Assembly (NCBI GenBank): GCA_024233835.1
Contig: JACKPC010000001.1
Location: forward strand, 1,302,001 to 1,366,000
DNA from: Leptospiraceae bacterium
Lineage (GTDB): Bacteria > Spirochaetota > Leptospiria > Leptospirales > Leptospiraceae
Length of the DNA stretch: 64,000 nucleotides
Direction: 5' to 3'
In this document: one piece after another, positions 8,606-17,754 of the stretch
How positions within the stretch are numbered: the first letter of the stretch is position 1
How the letters are laid out: each line of letters opens with the position of its first letter
Translations under genes and position numbers: made by a program
Notes under the pieces: generated by a model
What the model was told of the DNA's origin: nothing
Seen by the model: the letters and a program-made list of their open reading frames with translations, nothing else
Databases searched by the model: none

Positions 8606-9913
8606 ATGCTTCTAGAAGAAAAATTATTTAAAGAAAAAGAGGTTAGTCTTGATAGATTAGGAGTAAAAATAGGGTTTTACCTGCATTTCCTTTTCTATCC
8701 TTCTTTATTTCTTTTTCCAATTGAACACAGCCCTTCTTTAATTTTTTTAACTATCGGTTATAGTTTTGTTCGTTTTTTTGGTTTTATCTTCAGCAAGGGA
8801 AATAGAAACCTAAAACCGATTTTATATTCTTCTTCTATTTACTTGATTGTTCTATTGCATTACTATTTTTATTCACTTGATTTTAATGTAATTTATAGAG
8901 AGAATTTATTCAGCAATAATGGATACTATATCGTTTTTTGCCTGGTAATCATCATGCAGGCTACCCGTCTGGATAAAAATAGTATTATAATTTCCAGTTT
9001 ATCATCTTTTTTAGTTTTCCTAATATTTTACTTTATTAATCTTCATTTTTATAACTTAAAAATATTATGGAACGAAGTAATATTTAATTTTATTATCTTT
9101 TCTGCATCAGGCTTTATTGCATTTTTGGTTTATGACTCCAGAAAAAATGCGGTTATATCTTATATACAATTATTTAAAGAAAAAATTTCCTTGCAGAAAG
9201 ATATAAAGCTCGCAAGGAATGTCCAGGAGTGTCTTTTCCCGGCTAATCGTAAACTCAATCGTCTGCGCTTTGAAGTGTTTCGGAAAACCCATAAACACAT
9301 TGGTGGAGACTTTTACGACTTTATTCAGTTGAGAGAAGGAAATGTGGGTATATTTCTTACAGATGTTGCCGGTCATGGAATTTCTTCTGCCATGGTAGCA
9401 GCCATTCTAAAAGTAATGGTATCGAATATGCCCTATATTTTAAAACTCACACCGGACAGATTTTTGACGTACCTTGATGATAAATTATATTCTGATTTTA
9501 ATAGCTACCATGCTACAGCTATTTACATGTTCTTAAATTTCCATGAAAATGAGATTTTAATTGCCAATGCAGGTCATCCTTATATTCTCTATTGTCCGAA
9601 AGAGGGGGAGTTTAGAGAGATAAAAACTCTGGGAACCCTTCTGGGTTTTAAAATTCGAGAACCTGTAGCCGACTGCTTTCAATTTGCATTAAATTCCGGG
9701 GATCGTTTCTTTTTGTATACGGATGGTATTATTGAGTGTATGAATAATAAAGAAGAACAACTCGGGGCTGAAGGTCTCTTAAAAATACTGAATGCTTATA
9801 ATCATTTAAGTTTAGCTGAAATAAAAAGGAATGTGCTACTGGATGTACTCAGTTTCCAGGGTAATAGTGATTTCACCGATGATGCAATGTTTTTAATATT
9901 TGAGATAGAATAA
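8606..9913 (+). CDS. membrane PP2C/SpoIIE-type serine phosphatase
   Basis: A 435-residue protein. Residues ~20-195 hold about six or seven membrane segments. A short linker follows (LQKDIKLARNVQECLFP, the usual entry to these domains), then a PP2C SpoIIE domain from about residue 205 to the end. The metal-binding motifs GGDFYDF, DVAGHG, YTDGIIE and DDAMF are all present, so it should be active. Such RsbU-like enzymes dephosphorylate anti-anti-sigma factors or related partners. No partner gene lies nearby apart from the small exported protein directly upstream. Confidence 0.88.
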   Translation: MLLEEKLFKEKEVSLDRLGVKIGFYLHFLFYPSLFLFPIEHSPSLIFLTIGYSFVRFFGFIFSKGNRNLKPILYSSSIYLIVLLHYYFYSLDFNVIYRENLFSNNGYYIVFCLVIIMQATRLDKNSIIISSLSSFLVFLIFYFINLHFYNLKILWNEVIFNFIIFSASGFIAFLVYDSRKNAVISYIQLFKEKISLQKDIKLARNVQECLFPANRKLNRLRFEVFRKTHKHIGGDFYDFIQLREGNVGIFLTDVAGHGISSAMVAAILKVMVSNMPYILKLTPDRFLTYLDDKLYSDFNSYHATAIYMFLNFHENEILIANAGHPYILYCPKEGEFREIKTLGTLLGFKIREPVADCFQFALNSGDRFFLYTDGIIECMNNKEEQLGAEGLLKILNAYNHLSLAEIKRNVLLDVLSFQGNSDFTDDAMFLIFEIE

Positions 9914-9927
9914 ATAAGAGGAACCAT

Positions 9928-10698
9928 ATGGAATTTCAATTTCTGAAGATAGAAAAAAAAGAAAAGTATAGTATAGTAGAAATAAATAGACCGGAAGCTT
10001 TAAACGCTTTAAATGAAGAGGTCTTAAAAGAGCTGGAAAAATGTGTGGAGTATCTGGAATCTGATGCTAACATGAGATTATTTATCCTTACAGGAAGTGG
10101 AAAGTCCTTTGTTGCAGGTGCCGATATTGCAAGGATGAAAAATTTCAAAGCAGAAGAAGCCTATGTATTTTCCAATCTCGGCCAATCCGTTTTTAGAAAA
10201 ATCGAGCATTCTCCACTCATTTCTATTGCCGGGATAAATGGTTTTGCTCTTGGAGGAGGCCTGGAATTGGCTCTTGCCTGTGATATGAGAGTTCTCTCCG
10301 AAAAGGCCAAAGTTGGACTTCCGGAAGTGAGTCTTGGTTTAATCCCCGGATTCGGAGGAACTCAGAGGTTGGGAAGACTGGTAGGAAAAGGAAAAGCTAT
10401 GGAAGTGGTCTTATCGGGAGAAATGTATTCCGCAGAAGATGCTTATCAAATGGGAATTGCCAATGCTCTTGTCAGTCCGGAAGCTTTAATGGAAACCTGT
10501 GAGAAGTATGCCGCTTCCATCTTAAAAAGAGGTCCGATAGCAACTCGAGAAGCAAAAAATGTAATCAATAGAGGACTGGATCTGAGTATGGAAGAAGGGC
10601 TTTACCAGGAAAAAGTTAGTTTTGCTGCACTATTTCAAAAAGAGGAAGCAAAAGAGGGCTTAAGTGCGTTTTTAGAAAAAAGAGCGCCCAATTTCTAA
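9928..10698 (+). CDS. enoyl-CoA hydratase (crotonase family)
   Basis: A 256-residue crotonase. The motifs are NRPEALNAL, GAGSFVAGAD-like GKSFVAGADIARM, the oxyanion region FALGGGLELALACD, and LPEVSLGLIPGFGGTQRL. Both catalytic glutamates (in GLELA and LPEVS) are present, which supports hydration of trans-2-enoyl-CoA in fatty-acid beta-oxidation. An AGAGGAACC-like ribosome site precedes the ATG. It lies 14 bases after the phosphatase gene, with no obvious functional link. Confidence 0.9.
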   Translation: MEFQFLKIEKKEKYSIVEINRPEALNALNEEVLKELEKCVEYLESDANMRLFILTGSGKSFVAGADIARMKNFKAEEAYVFSNLGQSVFRKIEHSPLISIAGINGFALGGGLELALACDMRVLSEKAKVGLPEVSLGLIPGFGGTQRLGRLVGKGKAMEVVLSGEMYSAEDAYQMGIANALVSPEALMETCEKYAASILKRGPIATREAKNVINRGLDLSMEEGLYQEKVSFAALFQKEEAKEGLSAFLEKRAPNF

Positions 10699-10731
10699 GA
10701 ACGAAATAATAATTCAGGTAAACTAAAAATT

Positions 10732-11178
10732 ATGAAAAAGCGAATTCTCTATTTTCTTTTATTCTTTCTTCCACTTCATTTAGTTCCGGAGCATATTCTG
10801 CGAAATCCACTTCTGGATATTTCCATAGGCGGAAAAAGACTGCGAGTAGAAATAGCAGCCAGCCCCGAAGCCAGACAAACGGGGCTTATGTTTCGGGAAA
10901 CTATGGAGGAAAATACAGGAATGCTATTTATCTTTCCTACAGAAGAATACAGAACTTTCTGGATGAAAAATACTTACCTGCCCCTGTCCATTGCCTATTT
11001 CGGGAAGGACAGGATTCTATTTGAAACCATGGACATGCGACCCCTGCAAACCAATGAAGTTTATCCATCTTCCGGGAAAGCTATGTATGCACTCGAAGTG
11101 AACCAGGGTTGGTATGATAGAAATGGTATTAAAAAAGGAGCTGTTCTGAATATTCCCGATGGAATCAGGGCGTATTAA
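10732..11178 (+). CDS. DUF192-family exported protein
   Basis: A 148-residue protein with an N-terminal hydrophobic segment (residues ~5-18), then a DUF192 domain. Landmarks are EARQTGLMFRE, GMLFIFP and the strongly conserved FWMKNTYLPLSIAYF. The function of this periplasmic family is not known. It is 33 bases downstream of the enoyl-CoA hydratase, with AGG before the start. Confidence 0.85.
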   Translation: MKKRILYFLLFFLPLHLVPEHILRNPLLDISIGGKRLRVEIAASPEARQTGLMFRETMEENTGMLFIFPTEEYRTFWMKNTYLPLSIAYFGKDRILFETMDMRPLQTNEVYPSSGKAMYALEVNQGWYDRNGIKKGAVLNIPDGIRAY

Positions 11179-11202
11179 GTACCTTTTTACGGGGCAGGTT
11201 GA

Positions 11203-12240
11203 TTAGTAATTCAGAATAATTCGATTGATTACACCTGCTCCTTTCTTCTTGAGTTCTCCGGTAAGCTTTTGTCTTTTCCAATCAAATTGAATAGTTCCAT
11301 AATTTTCTCCGGAATAATAATTTCCTAATCGATATCGATTATCTGAAACTACGTAATCGCCATAGGGCTTATTTAAAGAACTCGAAGTTAGTTCCAAAAA
11401 CCGAAAACCATTCTGATTTTCAAAACGGGAAATTTCAGCAAAATGCCTGTCTCCGCTCAAAATAAGAAGGTTTCTTTTTTGGTATTTTTCCAGAAGGTTT
11501 AAAAGCCTGAGTCTTTCGAGAGGAAAGTTTTCCCAGCGTTCAAAATGATGTTCATAGGGCAAAACCTGAATTCCGGAAATGAGAAGCAAAAACGCCTCTT
11601 CTTTTTGAAGCTCCGATTCCAGCCATTCCCACTGTTTATTTCCTAAAAAAGTAGCTCCCGTTTCCCAATTTTCTATATAAGGAGAGAAGAATCGAAAAAA
11701 AAGAGGTCCTTTTTTTAAAGGAGTTCGGAAGGTTCTGGTATCTAAAAAAATAATTCTAAGTTTTTCCTGTCCTTCTCCAAAAACCTCTGAGTAGTATAAG
11801 CCTTTCCGATTTCGAAGAGGATGTTTTGGTGGAAATGAAAATGTTTCTAAAAAAAGTTCTTTGGATGCTTCCTGAAACGGATTTTCCGCTCCTCCATCAT
11901 TGATTCCGTAATCATGGTCATCCCAGATGGCAAACATTTTAGCTTCTCTCTTTTTTAATCCTTTCCAGAAAGGGTGGATGTTTAGCTGCTTGTAGGCCAG
12001 ACTTAAAGCTTCAAGATTCTCTCCTTCTGGATAGACATTGTCTCCCAAAAAAAGGTAAATATCCGGTTTTTCTAAAAAAATATACGAAGCTAAGTCTACA
12101 GCTTTCTTTTGCTGAAAGCAGGAAAAGAAAAGCAGTTTGTCCACTCTCGGATGAGTTCGGATAGAAGATGTGAATCCCAGTATAAAGTATAATGGAATTA
12201 TATAAGAGATTGAACGAAAAGATTTCCTGATATATTTCAT
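11203..12240 (-). CDS. PhoD-like exported metallophosphatase
   Basis: A 345-residue protein with an N-terminal signal segment (residues ~8-26). It follows the PhoD/alkaline phosphatase D pattern: FLGDNVYPEG, IWDDHDYGINDGG, IIFLDTRTFR, and ILSGDRHFAEISR near residue 255. These supply the Asp, Asn and His metal ligands of the calcineurin-like fold. It is probably a periplasmic phosphomonoesterase or phosphodiesterase. No Pho-type regulatory site was recognised. Confidence 0.85.
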   Translation of the reverse strand: MKYIRKSFRSISYIIPLYFILGFTSSIRTHPRVDKLLFFSCFQQKKAVDLASYIFLEKPDIYLFLGDNVYPEGENLEALSLAYKQLNIHPFWKGLKKREAKMFAIWDDHDYGINDGGAENPFQEASKELFLETFSFPPKHPLRNRKGLYYSEVFGEGQEKLRIIFLDTRTFRTPLKKGPLFFRFFSPYIENWETGATFLGNKQWEWLESELQKEEAFLLLISGIQVLPYEHHFERWENFPLERLRLLNLLEKYQKRNLLILSGDRHFAEISRFENQNGFRFLELTSSSLNKPYGDYVVSDNRYRLGNYYSGENYGTIQFDWKRQKLTGELKKKGAGVINRIILNY

Positions 12241-12320
12241 AGCTACACCTTCATTTTTTTCTATGAAAATTACCTTACCTTATAATGGATATACAGTAAA
12301 ATAATTGATAGGGGCAGATC

Positions 12321-14171
12321 ATGAAGAAGACTTTAATTAAACCCAGTGCGAGGATACACAGTGAATTTATGGTGAATCAGGAAGAGATTTTTATTTTCCC
12401 GGTTCCAAATTCCATCTATAAATTTCTCGAACAGGTATGGTCTTCTTTTGTAAATAAGATGGTGGCTCTTCGCCTATCTGATGAACAACCCATGTTTCAT
12501 TATTCCATGTTTGAAGTCATTCAAAATACGGATACAAAAGTAGTTGCCTCTTCCACCTTTTTTAAACTAAGAGAAATTGCTGATAAAAAAGGCGACAAAT
12601 CGGTAGAGGAGTTTAATTCCAAAGCCAAACCCACTCCTATTGGAGATGAGCTAAACATTACCACAAAGATCCTGCAAAAAGCTATCATTGATTTTACAGC
12701 CGGACACAGACCCGAAATAGAATTTCTCAATATCCGTGATGAGAAAATGCACGAAAACATGGAGTCTCTCAGAACTCCTACTATGAACTATGCAGTAGGT
12801 CTACCACTTTTTGTAAAAGATAATCCCATCGGTGTTCTCTGGGGAATTCGTAAAGATCCTCTCAATCACCTGCAAAGAAGAGAAGTTATACGACAATTAA
12901 GTTCTCTTTTTGAGGTAATTGAATTTGTTGTAGCAAAGGAGTTGGATGGAAATCAGGACGCCTATATGGCAAGAAAGAACATAGAAAAATCAGATTCGAA
13001 TTCTATGTCCCGCTATCTGTTCTATACGAAGATTCCCCATCAACAGGAACCTGTTACCTCTATTATCTTTCGCTCACACAGCTATAAGAAAAATTACCGT
13101 CTCGATGCAAGTTTCATTGTTCCCACCACGAACGGCTACTCGGTCAGCTTAAAGCGCTTCATACCTGAAAAGCAGAATGATACCAATATAGTTCTTCTTA
13201 TGATACCGGGTTTCTTCTGCCGGCGTTCTGTTATGGATAAGCTTGCAAGAGAGATGTGCCTTAGTTATGGATATAAAGTTTTTTCCATGGATATGAGGGG
13301 ACGTTCGAGACAGACCCTTCCTCCCCACGGAATACGCGATGGTTGGACGGTAGATGATTATGTACAGGATGATTTCCCGGCTGTACTAAAATGGATAAAG
13401 GAACATCATCCGGATGATAGACTGGTAGTAGTCGGTCACAGTATGGGAGGCATGATTCCTCGCTTTTATACTTCAAGCTATAATATTATACGCCGTATCA
13501 AAAGAGATGCAACGCTTCCCGATCCGGAAAAGTATATCGAAGGAATCGTATCCATTACTTCCCCGAATTATATTACTCTCAAGTCTAACTTCATGGGTTT
13601 TGATACTCTTAAGAAAGGTGTGAATATGATTCCGCCTAATTTCTTACTTGATTTTCTTATAAATTTTACCACCACATCTGTGCACACTGCCTTTACAACA
13701 ATCGACTTAAATAAGTTCTTTAAATTTCTCTTAAATATGCATTCTTCCTTACGTCAGTTTTCCTTTACCATCGGAACCAAGGTTGTAAACATAAAAGACT
13801 TTGTGGGCTACAAACAGATCTCTCCTTCCGAGTGGTATTTTTTAATTGAAGATGTTTTTTGTGAAGAGTCTACCAAGGTTATCCTTCAGTTTATTCGTTC
13901 TCAGCTCAGCAGTGAGAAGGCTTTTCTTTCTTATGATGGTAGAATTAATTATACCGCTGAACAACGAAATTTTCGTCTTCCCCTGTATTCTGTAGTAGGA
14001 ACGGTGGATGCCATTGTGCCGGCAGAAATTCTAGAAGAAGACCTGCAATATTTTAATACAAAAAATAAGGTAACAGTAAAATACGAACAGGGGCACTTAG
14101 GAATCGTGTTTCACATGCCTACTGTGAAAAAAATCTGCAAAGGTGTGGACGAGTGGATCCGGGCTTTATAA
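12321..14171 (+). CDS. alpha/beta hydrolase with a large N-terminal domain
   Basis: A 616-residue protein. The first ~230 residues form a separate domain with GAF-like character (VGLPLFVKDNPIGVLWGIRK). An alpha/beta hydrolase follows: nucleophile elbow VVGHSMGGM (Ser374), a likely acid in VGTVDAIVPAE, and His in EQGHLGIVFH. The hydrophobic insert around residues 430-475 could be a lid. There is no signal peptide, so it should be cytoplasmic or membrane-peripheral. The substrate is unknown, perhaps a lipid ester. GGGGC lies before the ATG, and the 3' end overlaps aroD by 19 bases. Confidence 0.8.
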   Translation: MKKTLIKPSARIHSEFMVNQEEIFIFPVPNSIYKFLEQVWSSFVNKMVALRLSDEQPMFHYSMFEVIQNTDTKVVASSTFFKLREIADKKGDKSVEEFNSKAKPTPIGDELNITTKILQKAIIDFTAGHRPEIEFLNIRDEKMHENMESLRTPTMNYAVGLPLFVKDNPIGVLWGIRKDPLNHLQRREVIRQLSSLFEVIEFVVAKELDGNQDAYMARKNIEKSDSNSMSRYLFYTKIPHQQEPVTSIIFRSHSYKKNYRLDASFIVPTTNGYSVSLKRFIPEKQNDTNIVLLMIPGFFCRRSVMDKLAREMCLSYGYKVFSMDMRGRSRQTLPPHGIRDGWTVDDYVQDDFPAVLKWIKEHHPDDRLVVVGHSMGGMIPRFYTSSYNIIRRIKRDATLPDPEKYIEGIVSITSPNYITLKSNFMGFDTLKKGVNMIPPNFLLDFLINFTTTSVHTAFTTIDLNKFFKFLLNMHSSLRQFSFTIGTKVVNIKDFVGYKQISPSEWYFLIEDVFCEESTKVILQFIRSQLSSEKAFLSYDGRINYTAEQRNFRLPLYSVVGTVDAIVPAEILEEDLQYFNTKNKVTVKYEQGHLGIVFHMPTVKKICKGVDEWIRAL

Positions 14172-14845
14172 AAAAAGCCCGGGCTCTTTTAGTTCTCAGC
14201 CTTTCCGAAGAAGAACTTAAAATATTAAATACTTATAATTTAGAATCTGTTGATATACTTGAAGTGCGTTTTGACCTCTGTTCAACAGATTTTATCAAAA
14301 AAGAACTTACGAGTATATTAAAAAATATTAAAAAACCTCTTATCTTTACCTATAGAGTTCCTGCTGATTCCAGCTTAGAGGGAAACCGGGATTTAAAACT
14401 GGAAGATGTTTTGTCTCTTTTAAAAGACAATGATAGTGAAAGGAATTATCTCGATCTGGAGCTGAATCTGAAAGAATCCTTCTTTGACGATTTCAAAGGG
14501 GAAAAGTATAGCTTTATTTATTCCTATCACAATTTTGAGAGAGCCATTACCCTGTCGGAAATGCAGACACTTCTCTCTGAAAGAGAAGCGATCCGGGGAA
14601 GAAGCATTGTATATAAGTTTGCAGTTAAAGCCAGGAACATTTCTGAGTTTTATGAATTCTTTTCGGGGGTAAAACAACTATCTCTCGAGAAAAAGATAGC
14701 CGCTATTTCAATGGGAGAACTGGGGATGATGGCAAGAATTTTTCCGGAAAAGTTTTCTTCTGTTTTCACCTACGCCTGCCTCGGTGAACCGAAAGCACCG
14801 GGACAGGTATCCATAGAACTATATCAGAAAATTAGAAAGTTCTAA
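14153..14845 (+). CDS. aroD: type I 3-dehydroquinate dehydratase
   Basis: A 230-residue class I dehydroquinase, the third step of the shikimate pathway. It has EVRFDLC early on, the catalytic His in YSYHNFE, the Schiff-base Lys in YKFAVKA, and the C-terminal block AISMGELGMMARIF followed by TYACLGEPKAPGQVS. The start is GTG inside the upstream hydrolase gene. The overlap suggests coupled translation but no shared pathway. Its 3' end overlaps the convergent lipoprotein gene by 14 bases. Confidence 0.9.
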   Translation: MDPGFIKKARALLVLSLSEEELKILNTYNLESVDILEVRFDLCSTDFIKKELTSILKNIKKPLIFTYRVPADSSLEGNRDLKLEDVLSLLKDNDSERNYLDLELNLKESFFDDFKGEKYSFIYSYHNFERAITLSEMQTLLSEREAIRGRSIVYKFAVKARNISEFYEFFSGVKQLSLEKKIAAISMGELGMMARIFPEKFSSVFTYACLGEPKAPGQVSIELYQKIRKF

Positions 14846-16268
14846 AACTTAGAAAAGTAGGTTTACCCGCCTCTACCGTTTCTGTTACTGAAGGTGAATT
14901 GGATACAGTTGCTCCCATATTTCTCAGGCTAAACTGGTATGTCCCCGGCTCAATAAAGATTCGCTTTACCTGGAAATTAGAAGGTATTAACCTCCAACAA
15001 CGCAAATCCGGTTTTATGGTAGTCGACATAGTGGCCGAAACTACAAGCCCGGCAGCGAGACCCACCACTTCTCCGGCAAGCTCCAGACCGGCCATAGCAG
15101 CTCCGTCCCGCTTATTCTTTCCGCCTTTGCTTTTTGACATTTTAAACGCTTCTTTGGCTGCATAGGCAGTAGCAGCAGAGGCCACAAACTTGGTTGCAAT
15201 AGAAGCCACATTCTTTGCTACAATTTCTGAATAATTTTCTTCGAAACTGGCTATAGCCGTTTCCGAGTAATTGTTTAGAACTGTAGTTTTACCGAGTGAG
15301 GTCCCATTTATATATACTTCTCCTTCTCTTGCAGAAGCCGTATCTCTTGTTTCATATTTGGGAATCGGGTTTTCAGCCGTTGCAAACATGGCAGTCACTC
15401 CCCCGAGACTTAGACCCGTTCCTCCCATACGAAGGGAACCCTCTATGGCAGAACGCAACATGGGTCCGAAAACCTTATCTTCAAATAATCGTCCTCTCGA
15501 GACCTTCACCGCAGACTTACCGGCTTGATGTATTATGATTACTTCCGCAAGCCCTTCTCTGTACGGAATGGGCTGCATACCGGCATCATAGGCTTCTATA
15601 TAGTTTTGACCCTCCGCAAATTCCTTCTGATCGGCAAGGTCTTTCTCTTTAAGAGCCAGAATGTAACGGTCTCCTAATACTTTTTTATATTCCGGGTTTA
15701 ATTGACTGATAAGCTTATATTGCACTCTGGCATCGTTATATTTACCGAGGTATTCAGAAACAATTGCGTTTATATACCTTGCTAAAAGATTTTGTCTGTA
15801 ACTGGCTGTTGAAAATTTCATCTCTTTTAGCTCATATTCGACTTTTTTAAAGTATCTTTTGGAAGCCTCATGGTCTTTCAGCATCAACTTGTTTAATCCC
15901 AGATAAAACTTTATCAGAACTCTTTCGAAGTCTTCTCCCCGGAAATTTGCTTCTTCATCACTCATAACAAAAGATAGACCCTGTCGAAGTGCACTGACCT
16001 GTAAAGTATCCGCAATGGCTTCTGCCTGTTCAAAAACAATTACGCTTTTTTCATAATCACCCTTGGTATGAAAAATGATTCCTGCTTCCATAAGATATAA
16101 AAGCCTGTCCTTGTTTTCCGAATCCTGCACAATTTCGCGTATATCAGGTATCGCTTCTTCATAATTTCCCGAATAAAAAGCTGTTTCGGTCTTTGCAATC
16201 CTTTCCTGATAAGAAGCGGAACAGGAAACAAAAAGAGGTAGAACAAAAAGAGATAGAAAGATTTTCAA
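14832..16268 (-). CDS. COG3014-like lipoprotein
   Basis: A 478-residue protein with a lipoprotein signal (LPLFVSC, Cys16). TPR-like helical repeats fill residues ~20-220. A central glycine/alanine-rich stretch (~280-410, with AMAGLELAGEVVGLAAGLVVSATM) could be membrane-active, and a beta-rich C-terminal domain has PEGA-like features (FIEPGTYQFSLRN). It lies six bases after an LpoB-like gene. COG3014 proteins commonly sit beside LpoB-type genes, so a role in envelope or peptidoglycan assembly is plausible. Confidence 0.7.
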   Translation of the reverse strand: MKIFLSLFVLPLFVSCSASYQERIAKTETAFYSGNYEEAIPDIREIVQDSENKDRLLYLMEAGIIFHTKGDYEKSVIVFEQAEAIADTLQVSALRQGLSFVMSDEEANFRGEDFERVLIKFYLGLNKLMLKDHEASKRYFKKVEYELKEMKFSTASYRQNLLARYINAIVSEYLGKYNDARVQYKLISQLNPEYKKVLGDRYILALKEKDLADQKEFAEGQNYIEAYDAGMQPIPYREGLAEVIIIHQAGKSAVKVSRGRLFEDKVFGPMLRSAIEGSLRMGGTGLSLGGVTAMFATAENPIPKYETRDTASAREGEVYINGTSLGKTTVLNNYSETAIASFEENYSEIVAKNVASIATKFVASAATAYAAKEAFKMSKSKGGKNKRDGAAMAGLELAGEVVGLAAGLVVSATMSTTIKPDLRCWRLIPSNFQVKRIFIEPGTYQFSLRNMGATVSNSPSVTETVEAGKPTFLSFRTF

Positions 16269-16273
16269 AGTAT

Positions 16274-16843
16274 TTACCAGCCTACACCCGAATTGCTCCT
16301 GGCTTTTTTACGAAAGGCGACCTTATCTGACCAGGCTACAAGAGTGGTTTCTACACTTCGAAGCTCAACGTTTATCACCTGCTCTACGATTTTGTCACCA
16401 TCCTGTCTAAAAACGGATTCATCTATCTGGGTTTTTATAAAATAATTAGGAGATTTTAGTTCACCGGCTGAAAGATTTCCTCCTAATTCCTGATCTTGCT
16501 TTAGTTTTTCGAGTGCTTCTTTCAGATTTTCCGAACGAACTGTGTAAATCCCTTTGGCCAGTAAAGTATTTACAAGTGCATTATCAAAAATATCAGTAGG
16601 TATTTCTTCTGTAGTTTCATTTTTAGTGCGTAAGAGCTCTACAAAAACCCCGGCTGCCGGTTTATTTTTCTTAAAATGTTTGGATATAGAAGAGGCTAAT
16701 TTGACAGCAGCCTCCTCCATTTCAAGTCTGGTTAGGCTTCCGCTATCGGCTACCAGGTCTTTCTTTTCATTTAAGCGCTTTGCTCCTGAACTACAGGAAA
16801 CAATAAGACTGAAGAGTAAAAAAAGTAAGGATAGATATTTCAT
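16274..16843 (-). CDS. LpoB-like penicillin-binding-protein activator lipoprotein
   Basis: A 189-residue lipoprotein (FSLIVSC, Cys17). After a short linker the domain reads like LpoB: AGVFVELLRTKNETTEEI, TDIFDNALVNTLLAKG, YTVRSENLKEALE, then NYFIKTQIDESV and the ending VEQVINVELRSVETTLVAWSD. LpoB homologues stimulate class A penicillin-binding proteins from the outer membrane. No penicillin-binding protein gene lies nearby. It is the first gene of a two-gene unit with the COG3014-like lipoprotein. Confidence 0.72.
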   Translation of the reverse strand: MKYLSLLFLLFSLIVSCSSGAKRLNEKKDLVADSGSLTRLEMEEAAVKLASSISKHFKKNKPAAGVFVELLRTKNETTEEIPTDIFDNALVNTLLAKGIYTVRSENLKEALEKLKQDQELGGNLSAGELKSPNYFIKTQIDESVFRQDGDKIVEQVINVELRSVETTLVAWSDKVAFRKKARSNSGVGW

Positions 16844-16923
16844 TCCGATTTTCCTTTTATCTATATTAGTTGCAGTATATTTCTAAATTACCGATTTTTT
16901 CAAACAGGTTTCAAGAAAAAATC

Positions 16924-16952
16924 TTGTCTTTTCAGAAAAATACTTCTTGTAT
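16924..16952 (+). promoter_or_regulatory. candidate promoter giving a near-leaderless amidase mRNA
   Basis: TTGTCT (16924-16929) and TTGTAT (16947-16952) are 17 bases apart. The expected transcription start falls at or next to the ATG at 16959, and no purine-rich ribosome site is present. Confidence 0.35.
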
Positions 16953-16958
16953 GGGTGA

Positions 16959-17744
16959 ATGGAAACTTTAAGAATTGCCGCTGTTCAACCCGACATTCTC
17001 TGGGAAAAACCGGATGAAAACCTGGGGAGAATGGAAAAACTTCTGAACGAATTACAAGACGTCGACATGATCCTTTTCCCGGAAACCTTTCTTAGTGGTT
17101 ATACTATGAATAGTCGCAGGCTGGCAGAACCCCGCGGAGCCAGGGCGGAGACTTTCTTAAAAAAGCTGGCAGAAGCAAAAAAGGCTGCTGTAGGAGGTGG
17201 TTGGATACAGGAAAATGGAGAAAAGGCCCCTTTAAATACCTTTTCCTTTTTTTTTCCGAATGGAGAAGTCAAGCATTACCTGAAAAACCATCCTTTTTCT
17301 TTTGTAGGCGAAGAAAAGTTTTATACAGCCGGAGAAGAGCTTTGCTGTTTTGACTATAAAGGTTTTTCTCTCAGTCTGCTGATTTGCTACGACCTGCGGT
17401 TTCCGGAAATTTTCCGAAGAAGTGCGGGACAAACGGATCTGTACCTTTTAATTGCCAACTGGCCGGATGAAAGAATTGAACACTGGGATACACTTTTAAA
17501 AGCGAGGGCTATAGAAAACCAGGCTTTTGTGCTCGGAGTAAACCGGGTAGGAAATACCGGCAAGCGCAATGTAAAAAATTTTCCGGGACATACCTCTCTA
17601 TATGATCCCTTCGGAAAAAATTTGATACAGGATACCGGCAGAGAGGAAATTTTTATCGTTGAAATCTCCAAAGAAACTCTTCAATTCTATCGGAACAAGT
17701 TTCCCTTCTTAAAAGATAGAAAGCCCGTGCATAATCCCTGGTGA
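16959..17744 (+). CDS. omega-amidase-like carbon-nitrogen hydrolase
   Basis: A 261-residue nitrilase-superfamily enzyme. The catalytic triad is visible: Glu42 in FPETFLSGY, Lys in LKNHPFSF (about residue 109) and Cys143 in LICYDLRFPE. The length and the KNHPFSF/GEEKFYTAG region fit the YafV/Nit2 omega-amidase group, which hydrolyses 2-oxoglutaramate or 2-oxosuccinamate in glutamine and methionine salvage. No ribosome site is visible before the ATG; a promoter candidate suggests a leaderless transcript. Confidence 0.87.
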   Translation: METLRIAAVQPDILWEKPDENLGRMEKLLNELQDVDMILFPETFLSGYTMNSRRLAEPRGARAETFLKKLAEAKKAAVGGGWIQENGEKAPLNTFSFFFPNGEVKHYLKNHPFSFVGEEKFYTAGEELCCFDYKGFSLSLLICYDLRFPEIFRRSAGQTDLYLLIANWPDERIEHWDTLLKARAIENQAFVLGVNRVGNTGKRNVKNFPGHTSLYDPFGKNLIQDTGREEIFIVEISKETLQFYRNKFPFLKDRKPVHNPW

Positions 17745-17754
17745 ACCAAATGTT

